In this document: piece after piece, positions 36,895-48,685 of the stretch
Layout: every line of letters begins with the position of its first letter
Numbering within the stretch: position 1 is the stretch's first letter
From: Macrostomum hystrix
Taxonomy: Eukaryota > Platyhelminthes > Macrostomidae
Direction: 5' to 3'
Assembly: GCA_950097015.1 (NCBI GenBank)
Contig: CATNEN010000013.1
Span: 806,001 to 870,000, forward strand
DNA length: 64,000 nucleotides
Translations under genes and position numbers: made by a program
Notes under the pieces: generated by a model
The model's input: only the letters and a program-made list of their open reading frames with translations
What the model was told of the DNA's origin: nothing
Database searches by the model: none

Positions 36895-37865
36895 CATCTG
36901 AATCCCATCCATCAGACCCCATCCCTTGAATCTCATCCCTCAGACCCCATCCCTTGTATCCCATCCTCTGTATCCCATCCCCTGTATCCCATCCTCTGTA
37001 TCCCATCCTCACTATCCCATCCTTTGTATCCCATCCTCTGTATCCCATCCTCAGTATCCCATCCTCTGTATCCCATCCTCACTATCCCATCCTTTGTATC
37101 CCATCCTCAGTATCTCATCTCCTGTATCCCATCCTCACTATCCCATCCTCTGTATCCCATCCTCAGTATCCCATTCTCAGTATCCCATTCTCAGTATCCC
37201 ATCCTCTGTATCCCATCCTCAGTATCCCATTCTCAGTATATTATCCTCACTATCCCATCCTCTGTATCCTATCCTCTGTATCCCATCCTCTGTATCCCAT
37301 CCTCTGTATCCCATCCCCTGTATCCCATCCTCTGTATCCCATCCCCTGTATCCCATCCCCTGTATCCCATCCCCAGTATCCCATCCTCTGTATCCCATCC
37401 TCTGTATCCCATCCCCTGTATCCCAGCCTCTGTATCCCATCCCCTGAATCCCATCCTCTGTATCCCATCCTCACTATCCCATCCTCTGTATCCCATCCTC
37501 TGTATCCCATCCCCTGTATCCCATCCTCTGTATCCCATCCTCTGTATCCCATCCCCTGTATCCCATCCTCAGTATCCCATTCTCAGTATATTATCCTCAC
37601 TATCCCATCCTCTGTATCCTATCCTCTGTATCCCATCCTCTGTATCCCATCCTCTGTATCCCATCCCCTGTATCCCATCCTCTGTATCCCATCCCCTGTA
37701 TCCCATCCCCTGTATCCCATCCCCAGTATCCCATCCTCTGTATCTCATCCTCTGTATCCCATCCCCTGTATCCCAGCCTCTGTATCCCATCCTCTGTATC
37801 CCATCCCCTGTATCCCATCCTCGGTATCCCATCTCATCGATCGCATCACTTCCCATCCCTTGAAC
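36895..37865. repeat. 14-bp minisatellite
   Basis: About 69 copies of TCCCATCCTCTGTA, with CCCTGTA, TCACTA and TCAGTA variants. The rare string TCTCAGTATATTATCCTCAC recurs at 37231 and 37581, exactly 350 bp (25 units) apart. Confidence 0.96.
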
Positions 37866-38404
37866 CCCTGATCCTCTGGCCCAGCAACAGAGAAGAGGAT
37901 AGGCGACACTTTGAGTTCTAGAATTCTGCAGATTATTTCTTTTCGCTTCTCCCCTTTCAGAAGCAGAAGCAGCTAGCAGAAGCTTTTAATTGGAAATTGT
38001 ACTCTCAACACGACAAGTCGTTGGCGGTCGAAAAAAGACTGCTTCCAATTTCTGGGGCTGATTAACTCCCATGTCAAGGGGCTGCTTGTTGCTTGGGAAA
38101 AAAGCATGGCCAATGCCGTTCGGGACATCGTGCTCATCGCTTGTGTCATTCGGGTCACGGCATGTGTCATCTCTGAAATAATTTTAGCACGATGCCATCC
38201 CTGTCAGGAGAATTCTGAACCAGATGAAGGTTCGCTTTTAAATGGTCATGAAAATATGTCATTAGTTACATAGATACAGCCGTATAAACTGTGTGTTTAC
38301 ACGGGTAGTCGTAGCATGACAATTAGAAAACTGGCTTGAAAACCTTAGACTTCCCAACATCCTCAAACAAAATATCCTAAAAAAATAATAAAAAAATAAA
38401 AAAA
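37866..38404. other. Intergenic spacer
   Basis: Unique sequence, no gene recognised. Confidence 0.35.
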
Positions 38405-40130
38405 TATCAAACGCCCCGCAGACCTGAAGTGGGAAGCAAAATTCCCCACTCCCAAAATCCCAGACCTGAAGCTTCCCCAAACCCAACATCCCCTGACCTG
38501 AAACTTTCCCACTCTCAAAATCCCCAGACCTGAAACTTCCCCAAACCCAAAATCCCCACATCTGACACTTCTCCTCACCCAATATCCCCAGATCTGACAC
38601 TTCTCTTCACCCAATATCCCCAGATCTGACACTTCTCCTCACCCAAAATCCCCAGATCTGAAACTTCCCACTCCTAAAATCCCCAGATCTGACACTTCTC
38701 CTCACCCAAAATCCCCAGACCTGAAACTTCCCCTCTCTTAAAATCCCCAGAACTGAAACTTCCCCTCTCTCAAAATCCCCAGACCTGAAGCTTCCCCACA
38801 CCCAATATCCCAGATCTGACACTTCCCCACTACTAAGATCCCCAGATCTGACACTTCTCCTCACCCAAAATCCCCGGATCTGAAACTTCCCTACTCCTAA
38901 AATCCCCGGATCTGAAACTTCCCCACTCTCAAAATCCCCGGATCTGAAACTTCCCTACTCCTAAAATCCCCAGATCTGAAGCTTCCCCAAACCCAATATT
39001 CCCAGATCTGACACTTCTCCTCACCCACAATCCCCGGATCTGAAACTTCCCCACTCCTAAAATCCCCGGATCTGAAGCTTCCCTACTCATAAAATACCCG
39101 GATCTGAAACTTCCCCACTCCTAAAATCCCCAGATCTGACACTTCTCCTCACCCAAAATCCCCAGATCTGAAACTTCCCCACTCCTAAAATCCCCGGATC
39201 TGAAACTTCCCCACTCTCAAAATCCCCGGATCTGAAACTTCCCCACTCTCAAAATCCCCGGATCTGAAACTTCCCTACTCCTAAAATCCCCAGATCTGAC
39301 ATTTCTCCTCACCCAAAATCCCCAGACCTGAAGCTTCCCCAAACCCACAATCCCCGGATCTGAAGCTTCCCTACTCATAAAATACCCGGATCTGAAACTT
39401 CCCCACTCCTAAAATCCCCAGATCTGACACTTCTCCTCACCCAAAATCCCCAGATCTGAAACTTCCCCACTCCTAAAATCCCCGGATCTGAAACTTTCCC
39501 ACTCTCAAAATCCCCGGATCTGAAACTTCCTCACTCTTAAAATCCCCAGATCTGACACTTCTCCTCACCCAAAATCCCCAGATCTGAAACTTCCCCACTC
39601 CTAAAATCCCCGGATCTGAAGCTTCCCTACTCCTAAAATCCCCGGATCTGAAACTTCCCCACTCTCAAAATCCCCGGATCTGAAACTTCCTCACTCTCAA
39701 AATCCCCGGATCTGAAACTTCCCTACTCCTAAAATCCCCAGATCTGACACTTCTCCTCACCCAAAATCCCCAGACCTGAAGCTTCCCCAAACCCACAATC
39801 CCCGGATCTGAAACTTCCCCACTCCTAAAATCCCCGGATCTGAAGCTTCCCTACTCATATAATACCCGGATCTGAAACTTCCCCACTCTCAAAATCCCCG
39901 GATCTGAAACTTCCCCACTCTTAAAATCCCCAGATCTGACACTTCTCCTCACCCAAAATCCCCAGATCTGAAACTTCCCCACTCCTAAAATCCCCGGATC
40001 TGAAGCTTCCCTACTCCTAAAATCCCCGGATCTGAAACTTCCCCACTCTCAAAATCCCCGGATCTGAAACTTCCCTACTCCTAAAATCCCCAGATCTGAA
40101 ACTTCCCCCAAACCCAATATCCCTAGAAGA
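38405..40130. repeat. 32-bp minisatellite
   Basis: About 54 copies of a ~32-bp unit containing GATCTGAAACTTCCCCACTC and AAAATCCCC. Two subtypes alternate: GATCTGACACTTCTCCTCAC and GATCTGAAACTTCC. Confidence 0.95.
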
Positions 40131-40749
40131 GCAAATTCTCAAAACCGGAAGAAAACCGGAAGATTAACAAAAAATTCAAAAGTTTCCCTAACAATGCTTT
40201 TTTCCTTAGCGAAACTTGGCAGTGAAGATTTAGTTGAAAATCACATTAAATAAATTAAAGTGTAAGCTGCGAAAAAAATTCCAATTAAAACAAAACTAAT
40301 TGCCCACCCGTGGGTGGTAAATTAATTTCACACACGTCGCCATACGGATCCGAGTATGTCGCAAATGTATCTAATCCTCATGCCTCAGTGCTGTTAACAA
40401 GCTCCTGTTACAGCCACTCTGATTAGGCCAAAGAAGAAGTTTAATGAAACAAAATGATAGCGCTTAACTCCCTCACCTTCCTCCTTGGTTCGTCAGTCGT
40501 TCCAGATTTCAGACAATTGGATTTACCGGAGAGTAAATACTTACATCTTTTCTATTTTCTAATACGTAGGCTAGAAATATAATGAGATGGATGGTGTCCT
40601 GACTCAATGCAGTTATTGTGTAGCAGGTCCGTCACCAAGTGTTACCTATTTCAGGACATCAATACAATGCTGAGAGACTGCTGGGTCACTGAGAAATTCT
40701 TCCTGGAAATCTCAGTGTGGTAAATATCTAAGATTGTATTTCACCCCAA
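40131..40749. other. Intergenic spacer
   Basis: AT-rich unique sequence; nothing recognised. Confidence 0.35.
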
Positions 40750-41670
40750 CGATAATCTACTCCGTCAATATCAGTGATCCGCCCCTCGATTCCGCCCTCT
40801 CAATCTCAGAGATCAGCTCCTCATTTCCGCCCTCTCAGTCTCAGTGATCCGCTCCTCATTTCCACCCTATCAATCTCAGTGATACGCTCCTCATTTCCTC
40901 CCTCTCAGTCTCAGTGATCCGCTCCTCATTTCCACCCTATCAATCTCAGTGATCCGCCCCTTATTTCCGCCCTCTCAGTCTCAAAGATCCGCTCCTCATT
41001 TCCGCCCTCTCAGTCTCAAAGATCCGCTCCTCATTTCCTCCCTCTCAGTCTCAAAGATCCGCTCCTCATTTCCGCCCTCTCAGTCTCAAAGATCCGCTCC
41101 TCATTTCCTCCCTCTCAGTCTTAAAGATCCGCTCCTCATTTCCGCCCTCTCAGTCTCAAAGATCCGCTCCTCATTTCCTCCCTCTCAGTCTTAAAGATCC
41201 GCTCCTCATTTCCGCCCTCTCAGTCTCAAAGATCCGCTCCTCATTTCCTCCCTCTCAGTCTCAAAGATCCGCTCCTCATTTCCGCCCTCTCAGTCTCAAA
41301 GATCCGCTCCTCATTTCCTCCCTCTCAGTCTCAAAGATCCGCTCCTCATTTCCGCCCTCTCAGTCTCAAAGATCCGCTCCTCATTTCCTCCCTCTCAGTC
41401 TTAAAGATCCGCTCCTCATTTCCTCCCTCTCAGTCTCAAAGATCCGCTCCTCATTTCCTCCCTCTCAGTCTCAAAGATCCGCTCCTCATTTCCTCCCTCT
41501 CAGTCTCAAAGATCCGCTCCTCATTTCCTCCCTCTCAGTCTTAAAGATCCGCTCCTCATTTCCGCCCTCTCAGTCTCAAAGATCCGCTCCTCATTTCCTC
41601 CCTCTCAGTCTCAAAGATCCGCTCCTCCTTTCCGCCCTCCCTGTCTCAGAGATCTGCTCATTTCCGTCTT
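40750..41670. repeat. 35-bp minisatellite (pyrimidine-rich)
   Basis: About 26 copies of a 35-bp unit containing CTCAGTCTCAAAGATCCGCT and CCTCATTTCC. TCCGCCC and TCCTCCC subtypes largely alternate between 40980 and 41400. Confidence 0.95.
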
Positions 41671-42483
41671 CTTTATCTTAAGGGGGCTTTTTCGTCCTGT
41701 CAGGTTCAACTGTTGAAGCACATGAGTATTTCAGTGTTTTACTTAAAATGAGTACTCAACCTTTCAGAGCACATCAAATCAACTGTGAGCTATTTTTATA
41801 TTTCCGATTTTTCAAGCTTTTTATTGATAAAAAGGGCATGCGCCTTCGCAAATAAAGGACTCACGAATAATTAGCGGAAAGCAGAAGAAAAGCAACTTCC
41901 GTACTAAGAAATGTAACTTTGCCGCCAAAACTTCTAAGACAATGGTCAAATGGCCTTTAAGACAATGGATGATTAATTGACTAGTGCAGTGATTCGCAAG
42001 CAACAGTGCAAATATAAAACTATCATAAAACGCTTTCAATTCGTATCGCATATTTTTTACAAGTACAGTTTTGAGGAGAATAAATGATTTGTTTGACCGT
42101 GAAAAATCTTTACACTTGCTCAGTTACTCGTAGTTAAAACAAAAAAAAACAATGAATTGCAGAGCTCGCACGAGTAAGACTTGTAAACGAGATGCCGTTA
42201 ATAGACAAATTGACAGAAGTAAGAAAACTGTTTTTAACGAGATTCCACGATCAATTCTTTCTACGAGCGTACATGGCTTAAAGAAACGTGTACAGAATAA
42301 CACACTAATTTGGAATCTGCGGTGATAAGAATTTGACCAATTCAAGTGGCAACTGAGACTGTTCTGTTCTGTGCACAGGAGGTAAAGTTGCTTTCGCGTT
42401 TGTTATAATTTTAGTTGTGAAAAAACTGATTATTATGATTCCAAAACTCAACGGATTAGAGATGAAACTTCGATAAACAGCTG
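41671..42483 (-). other. 3' flank of the Cys-rich surface protein gene
   Basis: AT-rich, no coding sequence recognised. A minus-strand AATAAA at 41820-41825, about 660 bp after the stop at 42484, is a candidate polyadenylation signal. Confidence 0.35.
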
Positions 42484-43458
42484 TCATCTTCTGAGTGAAA
42501 CAGCAATTGTGCTCAGCAGCAGCATCAGCAGTAGCAGCGGCAGCTTTGGAGACGCGGCAGCAGAGTTCGTAGCTTTATCATCGGACATCAGCATTTTGAA
42601 TCCGGCGTCGGAGGCTGAAGCTCCCGATGCCTGCGGTGAGCGGGAGCCGGCGGCGGCGGCGGCTGCGGCTGCGGCTCGCTCGCGACACGGCAGGCTGGGC
42701 TCGACAGCGTCAACCAGATATGGTCGACAGTCGGGTCCCAGACGCTGCTGGCAGCCGGGAGCGGCCAGTTTGGTAGCCGGAGGCGAGCAGGCGACTTCGC
42801 CGGTGTCGGCGTTGCTCCGGGAGCAGGTTAAGCAGGCGCTGCTGGCGAGTGGGGTCTCGGAGGCGAGGGTCCACAGGCCGGCCGAGCTGCCCAGCAAGAC
42901 CCAGGCACAGCTGCTGACGTTGCCGGGCACCAGGTCGAGCTGGATCCAGGTGGCGTTGACTCGCCTGCCGCCCAGGATGCTGGCGAGCTGACGAGGTCCC
43001 TCCGGACAAACCGGCTCGCCGTCCTCGTACGGGCAGGGCCGCTCGGCGGCCAGGTAGGCGGTCAGGTGGAAGCGACAGTCCACGCCGAGCTGGTGCTGAC
43101 ACTTGCCGACAAGGCGCGGATCTAGTTCGGGCGCCGATGGTACGCTGGCCGTCCAGGAGCCGCCGCTGGGTCCGCCGGTGACGCGGACTCGCCGACATCC
43201 GCCAGAGCCGTCAGCGGCTTCGTCGCGCTCGTCGACATAGTCGGTAAAGTCACCACCGTCCAGAATCCAACGGCAGCCGTGCATGGCGGTGGCTGCCAGG
43301 CGGAGGCGCTGCTCGACGCGCCGACCGCCGAGGGTCTCTGCCATCAGGCGCGTCTCGTTGCCGACACCGCACCGGAACGTCGGCGCCACGGCGACTGCGG
43401 CGGCGGCGGCTGTCGTGGAGGCGACAACGAGGAGACAAGATATTATCAAAGAAGACAT
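42484..43458 (-). CDS. Secreted or surface-anchored Cys-rich protein with two related domains
   Basis: Intronless, 324 residues from the second ATG (MSSLIISCLLVVAS), which starts a good signal peptide. An upstream in-frame ATG at 43494 would add 12 residues in front of it and lies only about 10 nt from the expected transcription start. The mature part has 14 Cys, three N-glycosylation sequons (NET, NAT, NVS) and a hydrophobic C-terminus (LPLLLLMLLLSTIAVSLRR), suggesting a GPI anchor or a membrane segment with a tiny tail. Two halves share the order LGGRRV, then a Trp-containing CxW (CRW, CAW), then CQHQLGVDCR / CQQRLGPDCR, and finally RPC / LPC, so the ectodomain is an internal duplication of about 110 residues. 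An Ala-rich linker precedes the tail. I do not recognise the family. Strong third-position GC bias supports real coding. Confidence 0.75.
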   Translation of the reverse strand: MSSLIISCLLVVASTTAAAAAVAVAPTFRCGVGNETRLMAETLGGRRVEQRLRLAATAMHGCRWILDGGDFTDYVDERDEAADGSGGCRRVRVTGGPSGGSWTASVPSAPELDPRLVGKCQHQLGVDCRFHLTAYLAAERPCPYEDGEPVCPEGPRQLASILGGRRVNATWIQLDLVPGNVSSCAWVLLGSSAGLWTLASETPLASSACLTCSRSNADTGEVACSPPATKLAAPGCQQRLGPDCRPYLVDAVEPSLPCRERAAAAAAAAAGSRSPQASGASASDAGFKMLMSDDKATNSAAASPKLPLLLLMLLLSTIAVSLRR

Positions 43459-43532
43459 GATTGCTGGTATCCTGGGTGAAGCTGCACACGCCAAATCGGA
43501 AATCGAGCGTCGCGCCAGCTGCCCGGCTTGGC

Positions 43533-43538
43533 TTTATA
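43533..43538 (-). promoter_or_regulatory. TATA box of the Cys-rich protein gene
   Basis: Minus-strand GTTATAAAGCCAAG lies 75 bp upstream of the preferred ATG. A start about 30 bp downstream would give a leader of roughly 45 nt. Confidence 0.6.
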
Positions 43539-44569
43539 ACTCTGCCCCCCAGCCCCAGCTATCGGGCTGACTGGTGATGAGGAGGCGGGTGAGGACTTGG
43601 CGGGCGATTCCTATTGGCTGGGAGGTCTGCCTGGGCTTGAAGGTCCTGAAGCCAGCCCAGACTGTTGTCAATTTAAGGTGTGGCTGACGTGGGTAAGGGG
43701 GATTGTTGATTTTTTGTGTCGCTCTCCGCAGCCTAATTTCAGTTTTTTTTCTCTGTCCCACAAAGTAGGTTGGCTGGGCAGTGTGTTTACTATTTAATTT
43801 TGCAGCTTTCAATGTTGATTCGCATGCAATTGAATGAGGGCTTGTGTGTGTGTGAGAACAAAAATGTGTCGCGTTGTGTCAGACTGGCAGGCCCAACAAC
43901 TTAAAAGGGTGAAATTTGCCCCCAAAAATATTCCCAAGCATTGTGAGTTTTGAGAGCCGGGCGCGAGGATGTTGCAAGTTACGTAAGGGGCGTCTTAGAG
44001 AGACGGTGAGAGGGTGAGCAGGGAGGGAGAGAATAGCGAAGGATTTTGTGAAGAACTGTGAGAACAGAGCGCGTCTATTGCATTGGGGGGGGAGGCGGGG
44101 TCCTTCCGTCTTCCGTCCTTGTCTCGGGGCCCCCTCGGAGGTCGGGGTCGCGGCGGGCGGATTCGTCGCACGTGACTTCCACCCCGGTGGGAGCTCCTGT
44201 GAAGACGCTCGGAGGTGGGTCAGTTCGCCCCAGACAGCCGGTTGAGTCGGGATGTAATGCTCAGAAAGTGGGATGGAGGCTGAGTTAATCGCCACTCAGC
44301 TCTCTCTGCAAGGAGTTCGAGGGTCAGGCCGTCTGAATGGCCAACGAATGGGGCTCCGGGCTCTTGGGATCTGGGGTCGGTGGGATTTAGACTGAAGAGA
44401 TCCCTCATTTAGCGAACAGAGGACTGCTTGCATTAATAAGTAACAATCTGGTGGCAGTTCGTGTGAAACTCATTCTCGAAGACCATGGCTTGAAAATCAA
44501 CGTATGGATCGATTTGCCTTATTTAGAAGATTTTATTTTTCTAGTGGGTAGCAGGCTCTTTGAGCCACT
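43539..44569. other. Intergenic region upstream of the Cys-rich protein gene
   Basis: GC-richer than other spacers, with short overlapping open frames on both strands but no domain or splice-consistent gene. Confidence 0.35.
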
Positions 44570-45085
44570 GAGGATTGGGGGACTGGGGATTGAGGATTGA
44601 GGAATCGGAGGATTTGGGGATTGGAGGATTGGAGGATTGGAGGATTGGAGCATTGGAGGATTGGGGGATTGGGGGGATTGGAGGATTGGAGGATTGGAGC
44701 ATTGGAGCATTGGAGGATTGGGGGATTGGGGGGATTGGGGGATTGGAGGATTGGAGCATTGGAGGATTGGGGGATTGGGGGATTGGATGATTGGAGGATT
44801 GGAGAATTGGAGGATTGGAGGATTGAGGGGATTGGAGGATTGGAGGATTGGAGGATCGGAGAATTGGAGGATTGGAGGATTGAGGGGATTTGAGGATTGG
44901 AGGATTGGAGGATTGGAGGATTGGAGGATTGGAGGATTGGAGGATCAGGGGATTGAGGATGGGGGTGTTTGGAGGATTGGAGGATTGGAGGATTGGAGGA
45001 TTGGAGGATTGAGGGGATTGGGGGATTGGGGGATTGGGGGATTGAGCATTCGGGGATTTAGAATTAGGGATTGAAGATTGGGGTA
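44570..45085. repeat. 8-bp G-rich minisatellite
   Basis: About 60 copies of GATTGGAG with GATTGGGG and GATTGAGG variants; the G-rich strand is plus. Confidence 0.95.
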
Positions 45086-46227
45086 TTGGATTCAAAACTA
45101 GATTTCGGTTTTAAAATTGTTTTAAATTTTCCTTGACTATTTATATTCAGCACAAGAATCGTGATGATATGAAAATTGAAGCTTTCAGAAAAACTTCCAA
45201 CTGAGTCATAAAAATTCAATATGAACAACTCAAAGCCCAACTCAGCTCATAGCATTCAGTTTATAATAAAAACATTCAAAACCAGCCCGTAGCATGGATT
45301 ACCTAGAATTATATAATCTGTCGCATAGCAACTAGCACCTATTAAGCATATATATAACATTTTGTCACCTGTCACAAATGTCACAACCTGTCAAACGATC
45401 AATTTCATAACAATTCTTAAAAGTTTTCAAGAGCAGAACAATAAAACTATTTCCGCTACGTTTCATATTTGAAACCGCATTCGAGAGGTTAAACCGGCTG
45501 CAACAAATGAGTGGCCAGTGAGAACAGGTTCAATTGACTCTGGGGTCTAATAAAATAACAGAAAATTGGCCAAAGTCACACAACCAACAGTTAAACTATA
45601 TAGTCCCTGCATCCGCCACTTCACTCCTTTGAACTATGACACTCTCCAATATATGAAAACTTTGTGAGTATTTCTGAGCATGCTTTCTGAGCAGGAAGTG
45701 GCTCATTTAATGGCGCAAAAGTTTTGATCCCACTGTGCAAGATGAAATATTGGGTTGGCAATGGCCTTGAGATCATTCCGCTTCCTTCCTTCTTTCATCT
45801 TCTCAATCTTCCATTCATGCCGTGTCATATGGCCACAAAAGACAAAATCCTACTCTATCTTAGCTAGCTTTTCATTTTTCCCCATTCTCAACCTTCCAAT
45901 AGAAAGATCCTTCCAATGATTGATAACTGGGATAGCCGGGAAATATCTTGGCCATATGTTGTTCTGTTGTGATTTCTGGTGATTATCAAAAGTAGATAAT
46001 TCATTTATGAAATAAAATAGAAAAATCGTTTGTCACTTCATCATAGAATTTTAAGGTCATAATTCACAGTACTAACGTGAGGAGTCAGGGAGGTCGCGAG
46101 CTCTAATCTCGGAGGGCACGGCGGGCCTAGGAATAGATATTTCAGGGCATCCGAATGTCTTTGCAGATGTCTACAATGACTGTAATTACTATCCTTATAT
46201 TTAAAGCGAGGAGTTAGTCAGGACTCG
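45086..46227. other. Intergenic spacer
   Basis: AT-rich, nothing coding seen. The right end (about 46195-46240) carries a minus-strand B-box-like GGTCCCAAGTTCGAGTCC, a tRNA-like remnant cut by the SINE insertion next to it. Confidence 0.4.
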
Positions 46228-46241
46228 AACTTGGGACCTCA

Positions 46242-46416
46242 TAATAGTAATAATAATAATTGCAGGAAGGCTGTGGGCAGTGCCACACTCACAAAGGTGT
46301 CTCTGGCATCTCTCCGCGGCTGCGCCCCAAATAAATGTGGCCTCGCCGTGGAATCGAACTTGAGGACCTTGGTGCCAGAGGCAAACACGTTAACCGCTCT
46401 GCCACCGACCCCCTCC
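46242..46416 (-). mobile_element. tRNA-derived SINE, short form, with 14-bp target-site duplication
   Basis: Minus-strand order: GGTGGCAGAGCGGTTAACG (A-box-like), GGTCCTCAAGTTCGATTCC (B-box), a GGCGCAGCCGCGGAGAG segment, GTGGCACTGCCCACAGCC, then an (ATT)n tail. Flanked by AACTTGGGACCTCA at 46228-46241 and 46417-46430. Confidence 0.85.
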
Positions 46417-46430
46417 AACTTGGGACCTCA

Positions 46431-47384
46431 GGATCCTAAATATAGTTTAGATTTTTTTCTAAGGGCCATGAAAAAATGCATTCTCAGGTCATGAACTCTC
46501 CTGTACTCAAAGATTAAAAGTCAACGAGTCTTGGCGTGACACACTGAAAGGGATATCACAAAGAGATGAAAAGATCCCAATTTTTTTGTCATCGTCGACA
46601 CTGTAAAAAGTGAATCGACTGTATGAAGTAGAAGGGATATTATTTCTTGAGGAAAAATTCCTTATTCTTAAGATCCCAAAGTCCCACTAAGGAATAGGAG
46701 AAGAAGTCAAGGTATGCCTGCCGGAGGGAAATGAACTAATCTACATGGAAATGCGATTCTTACGTAACCACCGGACTGGGGTGGGCGGGACCAGCGGGCC
46801 GTGCAACTATTAGGGGAATAAATAGGCAATTGCTTGCCTCACCTGTCTCAGAATCCCAACGAAAAAAATCCCAATTGCTCAATTTTGCAGTACCCAGTGC
46901 CGTATTTGAAGCTTAGGCGCACTGATGAGGAAGTAAATTTGGTCGAGTTCCCACTCCCAAATGCACGATTCTATTGCATTACAGATTTCTAGCCGGCCCC
47001 ACCAACTCAATCAGTTCAGAGTCTCATCCTGGCTGGTGACAAGCCCAGTGTTGTTCTAGAATAACTGCTCAATCTGATCAGTGCTGACGGCTCTAAAAGA
47101 TTATTCATAACTTGCCTTGGTCTGAAATCGTCAAAGACAAAGTAGGCGATTCTCTGTAATCTCACTGATTAGTGAAACTGTCCGGACATTTTGGGGCCAG
47201 TGATCATGAAATTGCGATATGATGCAATCGTTATGGCGCCTTGATTCATGCTTTATGGAAATTTTGAGAACAAGATACAGCTATGTATGATGCTTCAGTA
47301 ATGAGATGCCGGTTTCTGAATTTTGGGCAAAAAGTTATAAAAATATTATCCCAACTTCAAAAGTCTACAAAAAATTCTGTTAAG
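46431..47384. other. Intergenic spacer
   Basis: AT-rich unique sequence; nothing recognised. Confidence 0.35.
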
Positions 47385-48235
47385 AATGGGATGGGATGTT
47401 TAATTAAGGATGGGATGTTTAATTAAGGATGGGATGTTTAATTAAGGATGGGATGTTTAGTTAAGGATGGGATGTTTAGTTAAGGATGGGATGTTTAATT
47501 AAGGATGGGATGTTTAATTAAGGATGGGATGTTTAATTAAGGATGGGATGTTTAATTAAGGATGGGATGTTTAATTAAGGATGGGATGTTTAATTAAGGA
47601 TGGGATGTTTAATTAAGGATGGGATGTTTAGTTAAGGATGGGATGTTTAGTTAAGGATGGGATGTTTAGTTAAGGATGGGATGTTTAGTTAAGGATGGGA
47701 TGTTTAACTAAGGATGGGATGTTTAGTTAAGGATGGGATATTTAATTAAGGATGGGATGTTTAATTAAGGATGGGATATTTAATGAAGGATGGGATGTTT
47801 AATTAAGGATGGGATGTTTAATTAAGGATGGGATGTTTAGTTAAGGATGGGATGTTTAATGAAGGATGGGATGTTTAATGAAGGATGGGATGTTTAATTA
47901 AGGATGGGATATTTAGTTAAGGATGGGATGTTTAACTAAGGATGGGATGTTTAGTTAAGGATGGGATATTTAATTAAGGATGGGATGTTTAACTAAGGAT
48001 GGGATGTTTAGTTAAGGATGGGATATTTAATTAAGGATGGGATGTTTAGTTAAGGATGGGATATTTAATTAAGGATGGGATGTTTAATTAAGGATGGGAT
48101 ATTTAATGAAGGATGGGATGTTTAATGAAGGATGGGATGTTTAATGAAGGATGGGATGTTTAATGAAGGATGGGATGTTTAATGAAGGATGGGATGTTTA
48201 ATGAAGGATGGGATGTTTAATTAAGGATGGGAAAT
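47385..48235. repeat. 19-bp minisatellite
   Basis: About 45 copies of GGATGGGATGTTTAATTAA with AGTTAA, AACTAA, AATGAA and ATATTT variants clustered in runs. Confidence 0.96.
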
Positions 48236-48358
48236 TGCATATTTTTTAGATCTATAGTTATAAGAAGGGCATGCACTGATATTCGAGGAGATGTGTAATT
48301 TTGGGATGGGATGTGGAACGAGCAATGGAATGTGTAGCTTGGGAGTATGGGATGTGGA

Positions 48359-48672
48359 AGTGGGCGAGTGGCAGAACGTTTAACGCGTTTGCCTCTCGCA
48401 CCAAGGTCCCTGAGCTCGCTTGTGGGCTTGTCATACAATTTTCGCCCTTGAGGGCCAACCTCCAAGGCAAATTGTACACTGCCTGACGATGAGAAAGTCG
48501 GGGCAGATGTACTCACCTGTGCCTGCGTATGCCTGCGTACGGTATCTGTGTGCGTGTGTGCTCAGGAGTCAGCGAAATGGGCAGAATTGCCTCCTCACTG
48601 GCTGCAGGTCTAGTGTCACCAAAATGTTGTGCCACTGCCCGCAGCCCTCCTGCAAATGATGATTATTATTAT
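48359..48672 (+). mobile_element. tRNA-derived SINE, long form, with 13-bp target-site duplication
   Basis: Head GTGGCAGAACGTTTAACGCG and ACCAAGGTCCCTGAGCTCG, body with GGCCAACCTCCAAGGCAAAT, CTGCCTGACGATGAGAAAG, CAGGAGTCAGCGAAATGGGC and GCCACTGCCCGCAGCC, and an (ATT)n tail. Flanked by TATGGGATGTGGA at 48346-48358 and 48673-48685. Confidence 0.88.
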
Positions 48673-48685
48673 TATGGGATGTGGA

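Noticed and set aside
36838-37871. Frames of 341 and 305 codons (SSVSHPLYPI repeats)
   Set aside because: 14-bp array read through in all frames; no gene structure.
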